From Balanoglossus misakiensis (lineage: Eukaryota; Hemichordata): DNA of 64,000 nt. The stretch lies in the NCBI GenBank assembly GCA_040954595.2, contig CM082592.2:992001-1056000 (forward strand). Reading direction: 5' to 3'. Positions 50,729-61,516 of this stretch are shown here, one piece after another; position 1 is the first letter of the stretch; every line of letters begins with the position of its first letter. Position numbers and translations under genes: made by a program. Under the pieces are notes generated by a model. It searched no databases, was not told the origin of the DNA, and saw only the letters and a list, made by a program, of their open reading frames with translations.

Positions 50729-50937
50729 TGTTTGGTGCCGAGACCAGGATAACCGAGCAAGATGTCGGAACAAGAACACATCGCGCCACAAGATGGACAA
50801 CAAGAGGATCAGCCAACAGCGTTGACAAAACTGAAGAGATCGCGTCGTGGTCAACGCGCACAAGTGACCCGACTGTTCAACCGGGCCGACACCCTCATGA
50901 ACAATTCCGTAGACGTCGGTACAGACAAGCCGACTAC
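50729..50937 (+). mobile_element. Truncated second BEL internal start (primer site plus gag N terminus)
   Basis: About 209 bp homologous to 44,579-44,787: primer site, leader and the first ~58 codons of gag (ATG at 50,762). It differs at six positions, four of them in the first 35 bp, which is more than the LTR pair differs. It stops within 'gccgactaca' and satellite domain A follows. It implies that a second BEL copy or a recombination event contributed to this end. Confidence 0.88.
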
Positions 50938-53900
50938 AAAATGCTCTTCGTATGTATATATCGATACAAATTCCACAAAAGACAGTCTAATATGGCTCAC
51001 TGCAGACAAAATTTCGTTTTACCAAATTTTCCTTGAAAATGTCATTTTTAGAAATAAAAATAAAAAAACCTTTGTTCTTCGAATTTGGTGCCCTGATCAT
51101 ATATGACATGTTGATTGTATGTTAAAACTTTCGACAACTCCAAAAATGCAGAGATATTGACGGAATTCAAGAAAAAATTGCCATTTTGGCCATATTTTGA
51201 CAAAAATGGTAAATTTTTAAAAAATCATAAAAAATTAACTCTTTTCTTCAATTTCGGAAATATTATGGAGCATGAAGTGTCGTTCTCTGTAAAAAGTGCT
51301 GCAAATTCCAGAAAAGGCGGTATAATTTGAATCACCCAAGACAAAATTACCATTTTCGACTTTTTTTCGGAAAATTGTCTTTTTTACAAAATAAATAAGA
51401 ATAAATTATTTTCTTAGTTTCAAACGGGTAGAGATACTTTCCACACGGGTTTTCTAACATTGAATTCCCGTTCATCAACTCAGATTTCCTACAGCATAAG
51501 TCGGCTAAAACCCTGACACTCTAGAGCAGAAACAGTTGCACACTGGTAACGTTGAACAAGTCGATTTTTCTACGGCCTGGCTCGGCTAAATCTCCATCAC
51601 AATATGACAGACACTAGCGTACGTTAGCAACGGTGATCAAGTCAGATTTCCTACGGCATGGCTTGGCTAATGCCCTGGCACTCTAGAGCAGAAACACGCG
51701 TACAGAGACCACGTTGATCTACTCACAGTTTCTTCGGCCTGGCACGGCTGATGCCCCGGCACTATATATAGGACACAGACTGGCGTAAGTTAACAACGGT
51801 AATCACGTCGGGTTTCCTACGGCCTGGCTCAGCTGAAGCCCCGGCACTCTAGAGCAGAAACAGGCGTACATTGACCGCGTTGATCAAGTCAGACTTCCTA
51901 CGGCGTGACTCGGCTGGTGCACCGGCTCTATATGACACAGACTGGCGTAAGTTATCAACGGTGATTACGTCGGATTTCCTACGGCCTGGTTTAGCTGAAG
52001 CCCCGGCACTTTAGAGCGGAAACACGCGTACATTGACCACGATGATCAAGTCAGATCTCCTACGGCCTGGCACGACTAAAACCCCGGCACACCATGACAG
52101 ACACTAGCGTTCGTTAGCAACGGTGATCAAGTCGGATTTCCTTCGGCCTGGCTCTGCAAAAGACCCGACACTCTAGTACAAAGACGTTGGCTAAGTCGGG
52201 CAAACCGAAGATGGAAAGTCACAGCGGGTCAACACTCGACATTTGTTCGGGTAGGACTGCATTATTGCCTGTCAATTTATAGAGAGAGCCCGAATTTAAC
52301 CAGGGCGTTTCAAACACCGACGTTAGTTGGGGGCACGGCCTGCAGTACTGCCGGGTAAGCTGACATCGGCGTACCGCATATAATGTAGGGGGGGGGGGAA
52401 ACAGAACGGTTGAATACTACATTTATTAGATATCAGCTAATTTTGGACAATCATCTAAAATCTAAATCATTTTTTCATATTTGGATATCTGATGATGTAT
52501 GAAATTTCCATTATATGTGAAAATGGTGCTGATTATAAAAAATGCACTCTGATTTAATACAAAATTGCGTTTTATTCGTTTTTGCACCAAAAAGGTAATT
52601 TTTAGGCAAAACATTCTTTATTTTTTTAATTCGGTGACCTGATCATATATAAACAATTGCTTGTATGTTAAAAGTTTTTATGACTTTTAAAAGCAGTGAC
52701 ACTGGCGGCATTCAACACGAAAATAACAATTTTAGCCACAATTTGGTCAAAATGGTAAATTTTTGAAAATTACAAAAAATACCTGTTTTCTACATTTTCG
52801 GAAATCTGATGGAGTATAGAATGCTCTTCGTATGTATATATCGATACAAATTCCACAAAAGACCGTCTAATTTGGCTCACTGCAGACAAAATTGCGTTTT
52901 ACCAAATTTTCCTTGAAAATGTCATTTTTAGAAAAAAAAATAAAAAAACCTTTGTTCTTCGAATTTGGTGCCCTGATCATATATGACATGTTGATTGTAT
53001 GTTAAAACTTTCGACCACTCCAAAAATGCAGAGATATTGACGGAATTCAAGAAAAAATAGCCATTTTGGCCATATTTTTGACAAAAATGGTAAATTTTTA
53101 AAAAATCATAAAAAATTAACTCTTTTCTTCATTTTCGGAAATATTATGGAGCATGAAGTGTCGTTCTCTTGTAAAAAGTGCTGCAAATTCCAGAAAAGGC
53201 GGTATAATTTGAATCACCCAAGACAAAATTACCATTTTCGACTTTTTTTCGAAATATTGTCTTTTTTACAAAATAAATAAGAATAAATTCTTTTCTTAGT
53301 TTCAAACGGGTAGAGATACTTTCCACACGGGTTTTCTAACAATGAATTCCCGTTCATCAACTCAGATTTCCTACAGCATAAGTCGGCTAAACCCCTGACA
53401 CTCTAGAGCAGAAACAGTTGCACACTGGTAACGTTGAACAAGTCGATTTTTCTACGGCCTGGCTCGGCTAAATCTCCGTCACAATATGACAGACACTAGC
53501 GTACGTTAGCAACTGTGATCAAGTCAGATTTTCTACGGCATGGCTTGGATAAAGCCCCGGCACTCTAGAGCAGAAACACGCGTACAGAGACCACGTTGAT
53601 CAAGTCTGATCTCCTACGGCTTGGCTCGACTAAAACCCCGGCACACTATGACAGACACTAGCGTTTGTTAGCAACGGTGATCAAGTCAGATTTCCTACGG
53701 CATGGCTTGGCTAAAGCCCTGGCACTCTAGAGCAGAAACACGCGTACAGAGACCACGTTGATCTACTCACATTTCCTTCGGCCTGGCACGGCTGATGCCC
53801 CGGCACTATATATAGGACACAGACTGGCGTAAGTTAACAACGGTAATCACGTCGGGTTTCCTACGGCCTGGCTCAGCTGAAGCCCCGGCACTTTAGAGCG

Positions 53901-56900
53901 GAAACACGCGTACATTGACCACGATGATCAAGTCAGATCTCCTACGGCCTTGCTCGACTAAAACCCCGGCACACCATGACAGACACTAGCGTTCGTTAGC
54001 AACGGTGATCAAGTCGGATTTCCTTCGGCCTGGCTCTGCAAAAGACCCGACACTCTAGTACAAAGACGTTGGCTAAGTCGGGCAAACCGAAGAGGGAAAG
54101 TTACAGCGGGTCAACACTCGACATTTGTTCGGGTAGGACTGCATTATTGCCTGTCAATTTATAGAGGAAGCCCGAATTTAACCAGGGCGTTTCAAACACC
54201 GACGCTAGTAGGGGGCACGGCCTGCAGTACTGCCGGGTAAGCTGACATCGGCGTACCGCATATAATGTAAGGGGGGGGGGGGGGGCAACGGAACGGTTCA
54301 ATACTACATTTATTAGATATCAGCTAATTTTATACAATCATCTAAAATCTAAATCATTTTTTCATATTTGGATATCTGATGATGTAGGAAATTTCCATTA
54401 TATGTAAAAATGGTGCTGATTATAAAAAATGCACTCTGAATGAGCTGATTTAATACAAAATTGCGTTTTATTCGTTTTTGCACCAAAAAGGTAATTTTTA
54501 GGCAAAACATTCTTTATTTTTTTAATTCGGTGACCTGATCATATATAAACAATTGCTTGTATGTTAAAAGTTTTTATGACTTTTAAAAGCAGTGACACTG
54601 GCGGCATTCAACACGAAAATAACAATTTTAGCCACAATTTGGTCAAAATGGTAAATTTTTGAAAATTATAAAAAATACCTGTTTTCTACATTTTCGGAAA
54701 TCTGATGGAGTATAGAATGCTCTTCGTATGTATATATCGATACAAATTCCACAAAAGACCGTCTAATTTGGCTCACTGCAGACAAAATTGCGTTTTACCA
54801 AATTTTCCTTGAAAATGTCATTTTTAGAAAAAAAAATAAAAAAACCTTTGTTCTTCGAATTTGGTGCCCTGATCATATATGACATGTTGATTGTATGTTA
54901 AAACTTTCGACCACTCCAAAACTGCAGAGATATTGACGGAATTCAAGAAAAAATAGCCATTTTGGCCATATTTTGACAAAAATGGTAAATTTTTAAAAAA
55001 TCATAAAAAATTAACTCTTTTCTTCATTTTCGGAAATATTATGGAGCATGAAGTGTCGTTCTCTTGTAAAAAGTGCTGCAAATTCCAGAAAAGGCGGTAT
55101 AATTTCAATCACCCAAGACAAAATTACCATTTTCGACTTTTTTTCGAAAAATTTTCTTTTTTACAAAATAAATAAGAATACATTCTTTTCTTAGTTTCAA
55201 ACGGGTAGAGATACTTTCCACACGGGTTTTCTAACATTGAATTCCCGTTCATCAACTCAGATTTCCTACAGCATAAGTCGGCTAAAACCCTGACACTCTA
55301 AAGCAGAAACAGTTGCACACTGGTAACGGTGAACATGTCGATTTTTCTACGGCCTGGCTCGGCTTAATCTCCGTCACAATATGACAGACACTAGCGTACG
55401 TTAGCAACGGTGATCAAGTCAGATTTTCTACGGCATGGCTTGGATAAAGCCCCGGCACTCTAGAGCAGAAACACGCGTACAGAGACCACGGTGATCAAGT
55501 CTGATCACCTACGGCTTGGCTCGACTAAAAGCCCGGCACACTATGACAGACACTAGCGTTCGTTAGCAACGTTGATCAAGTGAGATTTCCTACGGCATGG
55601 CTTGGCTAAAGCCCTGGCACTCTAGAGCAGAAACACGCGTACAGAGACCACGTTGATCTACTCACATTTCCTTCGGCCTGGCACGGCTGATGCCCCGGCA
55701 CTATATATAGGACACAGACTGGCGTAAGTTAACAACGGTAATCACGTCGGGTTTCCTACGACCTGGCTCAGCTGAAGCCCCGGCACTCTAGAGCAGAAAC
55801 AGGCGTACATTGACCACGTTGATAAAGTCAGATTTCCTACGGCGTGACTCGGCTGGTGCACCGGCTCTATATGACACAGACTGGCGTAAGTTATCAACGG
55901 TGATTACGTCGGATTTCCTACGGCCTGGTTTAGCTGAAGCCCCGGCACTTTAGAGCGGAAACACGCGTACATTGACCACGATGATCCAGTCAGATCTCCT
56001 ACGGCCTGGCTCGACTAAAACCCCGGCACACCATGACAGACACTAGCGTTCGTTAGCAACGGTGATCAAGTCGGATTTCCTTCGGCCTGGCTCTGCAAAA
56101 GACCCGACACTCTAGTACAAAGACGTTGGCTAAGTCGGGCAAACCGAAGAGGGAAAGTCACAGCGGCATTCGACATTTGTTCGGGTAGGACTGCATTATT
56201 GCCTGTCAATTTATAGAGAAAGCCCGAATTTAACCAGGGCGTTTCAAACACCGACGTTAGTTGGGGGCACGGCCTGCAGTACTGCCGGGTAAGCTGACAT
56301 CGGCGTACCGCATATAATGTAAGGGGGGGGGGGGGGGGAAACGGAACAGTTCAATACTACATTTATTAGATATCAGCTAATTTTGGACAATCATCTAAAA
56401 TCTAAATCATTTTTTCATATTTGGATATCTGATGATGTAGGAAATTTCCATTATATGTAAAAATGGTACTGATTATAAAAAATGCACTCTGAATGAGCTG
56501 ATTTAATACAAAATTGCGTTTTATTCGTTTTTGCACCAAAAAGGTCATTTTTAGGCAAAACATTCTTTATTTTTTTTAATTCGGTGACCTGATCATATAT
56601 AAAGAATTGCTTGTATGTTAAAAGTTTTTATGACTTTTAAAAGCAGTGACACTGGCGGCATTCAATACGAAAATAACAATTTTGTCGAAATGGTAAATTT
56701 TTGAAAATTACAAAAAATACCTGTTTTCTACATTTTCGGAAATCTGATGGAGTATAGAATGCTCTTCGTATGTATATATCGATACAAATTCCACAAAAGA
56801 CCGTCTAATTTGGCTCACTGCAGACAAAATTGCGTTTTACCAAATTTTCCTTGAAAATGTCATTTTTAGAAGAAAAAGAACTAAAAAAACCTTTGTTCTT

Positions 56901-56975
56901 CGAATTTGGTGCCCTGATCATATATGACATGTTGATTGTATGTTAAAACTTTCGACCACTCCAAAAATGCAGATA
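50938..56975. repeat. 2.05-kb satellite array, block IV and array end
   Basis: Resumes in domain A at 'atgctcttcg'. G tracts are at 52,388 (11 G), 54,271 (15 G) and 56,323 (16 G), with unit lengths 1883 and 2052 bp. The last unit breaks off in the third domain A subrepeat at 'atgcagata' near 56,975, and unrelated sequence follows at once. The units from 54,271 and 56,323 share the variant 'gatgatgtaggaaatttcc'. Confidence 0.96.
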
Positions 56976-57857
56976 GTCCGTGGGCTGGAGGGGTCCACCG
57001 AGCACCCCCTCTCCCCATAAACCTACCACTTGGGTATTTTTTTGTTCTTTAGAACGTGCTGAACAGGAAAAAAAGATGTTAACATTGAATATTTTGGGTT
57101 GCACTACCCCTCCGGGGTGGTTTTTGAAAGGTATGTGCCGCTCAAAATGGCGAAAAATGGGTTGGGGTAGGGGGTACTATATTCTCTCCTAAAAAAATAA
57201 AACTACCATGAAATTACATAAACCTTATATTTTTAGAAAGCTTAGATACTGCTCTTTACGGGAAGCACAAACTTTATTAAACAATATTTATGAATATTTA
57301 ATTAGATGATTTTTAAATTAATTTTTTCGGCAATTTTGAAAGTTTTCACTCAAAAGACAATGTTACAATTGTGATTTTCTTTTTGTGAAGCAAATTTTTG
57401 ACAACTTTTTAGGTTTGGATTATTTAATTCTATATATTAAACAAGAAAACAAATGTTAACATTAGTTATTTAACAATACAATACTTCTTTAGAGACAACT
57501 TTGAAATGCATGTATCCTATGGGATTACGCATGGTCTTGGGGTAGGGGTACTATATCCTCTCCTACAACAATAAAGCTAGCTTCAAAGTACATAAACCTT
57601 ATATTTTTAGAAAGCTTAGACACTGCTCTTTACGGGAAGTGCAAATAGGAGTAAAATTAATGTTTGACTATTTAATTATATGATTTTTAAATTATTTTCT
57701 TCGGCAATTTTGAAAATATTCACCCCAAAGACAAAGCAACCATTGTGATTTTTCTTTTTGTGAAGCAAATTTTTGACAACTTTTTAGGTTTGGATTATTT
57801 GTTTTATTGTCATAAACTAGACAAAACATCTCTACAACTCAAAAGAAAACAAAATGT
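56976..57857. other. AT-rich stretch without genes, right flank of the array
   Basis: No convincing coding sequence. It starts with a G+C-rich piece ('gtccgtgggctggagggg') and becomes AT-rich. It contains the two-copy 375-bp direct repeat listed next. It could be the 3' untranslated region of the decayed LINE at 57,858-58,521, since it lies downstream of that frame on the minus strand, but no poly(A) is visible at the array junction. Confidence 0.6.
57115..57800. repeat. Imperfect direct repeat, two copies, offset ~375 bp
   Basis: Matched landmarks are 'ggggtag...ggtactatat' near 57,165 and 57,540, 'aaccttatatttttagaaag' at 57,221 and 57,595, and 'acaactttttaggtttggat' at 57,401 and 57,776. 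The copies are clearly diverged, with small indels. Confidence 0.8.
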
Positions 57858-58521
57858 TCAAGTACAGAATTTTTTGAAAATATTCCAGTACCTGTAGTGT
57901 GTGTGATTCTCCATTGCCTTTGCTTGGTAAGTATCAATTTTTTGTATATTATTGAGGTAAGATAAAAATGTGCGAAGGTTTGGCAATACTGGCTTAAATT
58001 TATATTTAAAGATAAAATTCTTTGAAAATAATATAAAGTAATTCAGGACTAACCACTCATCGTTTGTGTGGTTACTTTGAAAATTCTATTTTATACCCAC
58101 CAAAACATCAAAAGGGGACAGCTCAATGGCAATATTACACTTTGTCTGTAATTGCAACTCTACATCCTTCCAAAAAGACAAAATACAGTCGCATTCGAAA
58201 AATAAATGTATAAGGATTTCCTCATAATTTTCACAGAAGGTGCATTTCACAGAATCGCATTTTCCCCCTTATCTTTAAAAATGTATTTGTAGTACAGATT
58301 CTACTAGCAATTCTGAATTGAAAATTACGCAAAGTAGAATCCTTTGTTACAATAAATGGTAAAGCATAGTGTAATTGCGAATCAAAATTCCCGAAGAGGT
58401 CTTTCCATTTTTGCGTACATCTCATCGGTTTAAGATTATTCTTCAAAAATAACTTATTATAAGTAAAATAGAGTAGGTTTTTTTCAGGATCTATTTGTGT
58501 AATACATGTTTGGGTGGTCAT
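57858..58521 (-). pseudogene. Decayed LINE ORF2 C terminus (third L1/Tx1-like element)
   Basis: In minus orientation the sequence reads 'QKWKDLFGNFDSQLHYALPF' and 'VTKDSTLRNFQFRIASRI' (58,521 to about 58,262), then after a frameshift in a C/G run the zinc motif 'CTFCENYEEILIHLFFEC', an in-frame TAG near 58,097, and a tail ending at a stop at 57,860-57,858. This is the post-RT region seen in LINE 1 and LINE 2, but not a copy of either. Weak, frameshifted similarity continues upstream to about 58,690 ('GLINAIPRSRF'). It is a relic with at least one frameshift and one nonsense codon. Confidence 0.75.
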
Positions 58522-58735
58522 TATTTACAGAGCCTTGTTGCTGAATCTTTCTGAACCGTGATCTTGGAATAGCGTTGATTAAACCCATATGAATGTGGCC
58601 AGGTATTACTTGCATTGGATAAGTTCAGTGTTAAATTTCCCAACAAAATCATATTCTACATTATTGTTCATTGTGTTCAATCTTTGATATTGCATGCATT
58701 ACATTGTTTGACTACTTCAGCGGGCCGCCCCCTAG
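58522..58735. other. Intergenic stretch between LINE relic and Gypsy LTR
   Basis: No intact gene. The part up to about 58,690 may be further decayed LINE ORF2 on the minus strand. The rest is unassigned. Confidence 0.4.
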
Positions 58736-59293
58736 TGTCAGGGAAAGTCCTCAAACTTGACCTTTGACACATGGGTGTCTAACATGGCCGCTGTTTGTGT
58801 TTTACTATAGGTAAGCACTCTCTTCGTAATCATCTATTTTCCGAGTCGTAACCGAGCAATCCATTCTTGAGATATGCATCAATGAGCAGTTCGAGAACTG
58901 GCGATAGCTGTTGTTGAGTTGATGTTGATGATTTGAGACGATTGAGCAGTTATTTGTGAAGTTGAAAAGTTGTGTATTTTGATATTGTACTTTCCTTTGA
59001 CACATGGGTGTCTAACATGGCCGCTGTTTGTGTTTTACTATAGAGAGAAATAAAGGCACCGAGATCGCTCTGTGCGGCACCTCCGGTTACCAACGTTCCT
59101 AAGATAACTACGGCGGTCGGCGTTTGTTGTTGTTGTCGTGCTGCCGACGAGTGCGACGTGTCTCGCGGGGCCCCTAGTCCACGGCCCCCTTCCCGCCTGC
59201 AATCCGCACCGGGGAGCAGTCACGTGCGCACGCCCACCCGGCAGCCGCAGCCCCGTGTTGTAGCCTGCGAGCGCCCCGATCCACACCGCCACA
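58736..59293 (+). repeat. Probable Gypsy 5' LTR (~558 bp)
   Basis: Runs from 'tgtcagggaaag' to '...ccgccaca', one base before the primer site. It has AATAAA at 59,049-59,054 and a G+C-rich right part (59,140-59,290). The right end is supported by the primer site; the left end is a guess from the TG...CA rule, because the 3' LTR is outside the window. It contains a 50-bp direct repeat. Confidence 0.55.
58761..59043. repeat. Perfect 50-bp direct repeat within the Gypsy LTR region
   Basis: 'cctttgacacatgggtgtct' and the next 30 bases, ending 'tttactatag', occur at 58,761-58,810 and 58,994-59,043. The first copy is followed by 'gtaagc', the second by 'agagaaataaa'. Confidence 0.9.
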
Positions 59294-59294
59294 C

Positions 59295-59312
59295 TGGTGA
59301 CCCCGACGTGAT
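59295..59312 (+). promoter_or_regulatory. Gypsy primer-binding site, tRNA-Trp type
   Basis: 'TGGTGACCCCGACGTGAT' matches the complement of the 3' end of animal tRNA-Trp over 18 bases. Use of tRNA-Trp is known for the CsRn1-like Gypsy group, but this gag has a standard CCHC knuckle, so clade membership is open. Confidence 0.75.
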
Positions 59313-59773
59313 GGTAACTATTATATGGTGTATACGGAGTGATTGGTGCGAGTGAAGACGAAGAGTACAGTGTGCCTAGCAGTGAAGAAATACAGCGAAG
59401 CCTTGTACCAGGTATAGAAGTGTATTGGAAGTTCGAGCCCAGTTGGCTTGGCAGTATAGTACAGTGAGCGAGAGACTGTTGCTATAGCGACCAGCCAATA
59501 CTGTGGAGCGCCCTCACACGGTAAACTACAGGACACTACTGTTTTTATACATCAGCTGTGTTTACCACTGAAGAGATTGGGCAGTGAATTATTCGAGATA
59601 TAGACTTTGAACTTTTTGTATATACAACTTTCTTCGAACACTTCAAGAAGTTCCAGAGACATTTCCAGAGAGATTTTTCAACGAGAACTGAACTGTTCCA
59701 TATTTCCGGACCAGTCCATTATATTTTTATTGACATTCTGAACAAGTGCAAGGAAAGACATTTATTCAGCATA
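59313..59773 (+). other. Gypsy untranslated leader
   Basis: 461 bp between the primer site and the gag ATG. No gene is seen. It presumably holds packaging signals, which cannot be recognised from sequence alone. Confidence 0.55.
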
Positions 59774-60465
59774 ATGGCCCAAAACACATTACATGGTACA
59801 CCCATGGGCCAGCCACAACAACATAGATTTGAAACACCTGCTGCAAAGGTAGGCAACCAGCCAGCCGCCCGAGCAATTGATCCAGGTGAGCGCCAGCCAC
59901 CTACTGGCAAAACAAACTACAGCATTTCCACACCCTCAACTGGCAGACCACAAACTACACAACAACCACAGGGGAAAGCACTGATGTATGAACATCCCCC
60001 AGATACAGTTTCAAATATAACGAGACGTCCGTTCACATCAACCCCTAAAGTTCAGAGCACACAGTTGGAAACACAAAGCGATTCTACCCATCATGCCGTT
60101 GTGATTCAGCCTAATCAACAGTTACAACACATGGGTGGTGGCGTAGATGTTCCAGTGCACAACCCAACTGTGTTACCCAATCAGCCACAACAGCCAGCAG
60201 TAGCCAGTGGTGCTTATAGCCAGGTTGGTGGTCCAGTTGTGAGTAATGCAGTCAGTCGACCATACCCACAATACAGTGCTACAGGAAACCAAAGTAACAT
60301 TTTACGAGTCAATGAACAACACACAAGTGTGACGGGTACTCAACCCCCACATGGTAACTTTTCCACACCACCCCAGCAGCAGTATGTGGTCATGCCCAAC
60401 TACAACAGTCCGTCAACAAATCCCCAATATCAGCCAGGTCAACCAATACCCATTACAGGGTGGGC
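59774..60465 (+). pseudogene. Gypsy gag, N-terminal part
   Basis: Starts at ATG 59,774 and is very rich in Gln, Pro, Thr and Ser ('QPQQPAVASGAYSQVGG'), with no recognised fold. The annotated frame runs on to 60,565, but after 'QPGQPIPITG' near 60,460 the continuing gag sequence is in another frame. A one-base change there breaks the protein. Confidence 0.75.
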
Positions 60466-61511
60466 ATGTGGCCGGTGGTGTCCACTCCCCCACGCACACA
60501 GTGTACCAATCCCCCACAATGCAGACAGTGTACCAGCCTACTACACTACCCAGCCAACAGTTTAACATGGTGTCATCACATCAGCTGCGCAATGTTCCTA
60601 TTTTTAGTGGAGGTCAGGATTCTAAGCTGTTGATCGAAGACTGGATCCGCGACATGCAGTATCTGTTACATGCTGGTGGAACACCCCTGAATTTACAGTT
60701 CCCCACCATAGTTAGATATTTGAGTGGTGAAGCTAGGAAACTGGTGTTAAACCTGCCTGTCATGGAGCAACTACCAGATAGAGCATTTGAAGAATTGAGA
60801 GCAGAGTACGGTGATTTCCAGATGTCTCTAGATGCAATGGCGACATTTTATGAACGCTGTCAAAGGCCACATGAAAGTGCTCGCTCATATGCAATCGCCT
60901 TGGAAGATATTCTGCGTACCATAGAAGAAAAACAAAATGGTGGGCATGCTTTTCAAGATAGAGACTATAAACTTACACAGCAATTCATGCGGGGATTGCA
61001 AGACAGCGTGGTTTACCAGCGTCTCGCTCCCATGAAGCCTCGTGATATGGGTTTCAAAGCATTGAAGGAAGAACTGAGATATATGGCACGTGAGAATAAG
61101 AAAGAAGCAGGATTTTTGGAGAAAACCAGGAGAGTACAAAATCAGCCACAATACTCTCTTGGGGCTCTATCCAACCAGCCCAAAGAACAGAAACATACTA
61201 GTAGAGAGAGAAGTACTGAGATGACAGAACTGACAGAGATGGTGAAGTGAATAGCAGTTAATCAGGATGAATGTGGAAAGAGGATGTTATTGATGGAGCA
61301 GAGGATGGGGCAAAGCGTGCCAGGTAAAGACAGAGGTCAAAGGTCACACGAGACAGACCGGCCACCTACCTTCAGGCAGCCCCGTCGCCGTAGTGATAGA
61401 CCTATCAGATGTTTTGTATGCGGACAGGAGGGCCACTACGCTAAAGGCTGCGCCTCCAGTCCAGTGGGAAGCGATGATACAAGAACAGGACCGGCTCCTT
61501 TAAACGATTAG
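60460..61511 (+). pseudogene. Gypsy gag, capsid and zinc-knuckle part
   Basis: Continues gag in the shifted frame. 'VPIFSGGQDSKLLIEDWIRD' near 60,595 and 'YLSGEARKLVLNLP' begin a capsid-like region of the retrotransposon gag family. An in-frame TGA at 61,248-61,250 interrupts it after 'LTEMVK'. The same frame then carries a CCHC knuckle, 'CFVCGQEGHYAKGC', at about 61,410-61,455 and stops at 61,509. The product would form the particle and bind element RNA. Confidence 0.85.
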
Positions 61512-61516
61512 GGCCC

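Larger units (their letters stand above)
44243..50937 (+). mobile_element. BEL/Pao LTR retrotransposon with an irregular right end
   Basis: In order: 5' LTR, primer site, gag with zinc knuckles, aspartic protease, RT, RNase H, integrase, polypurine tract, 3' LTR, then a second primer site and gag start before the satellite resumes. The RT-RNase H-integrase order and the YVDN and integrase motifs identify the BEL/Pao superfamily. No env-like frame follows the integrase. Gag has one frameshift and there is one in-frame stop before the RT region, so this copy is not intact. The satellite stops at 'agccacaatttg' and restarts at 'atgctcttcg'; about 75 bp of domain A are missing and no target-site duplication is seen. 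Confidence 0.93.

Noticed and set aside
56980-57192. 70-codon plus-strand frame just outside the array
   Set aside because: It overlaps the noncoding 375-bp repeat, has low complexity and matches nothing I recognise.
59041-59300. Ribosomal RNA fragment
   Set aside because: The G+C-rich sequence resembles rDNA in composition only; no conserved rRNA block was recognised, and the LTR/primer-site reading explains it.
59038-59355. Overlapping frames in the G+C-rich part of the Gypsy LTR
   Set aside because: G+C-rich DNA has few stops. They overlap the LTR end and primer site and show no domain.
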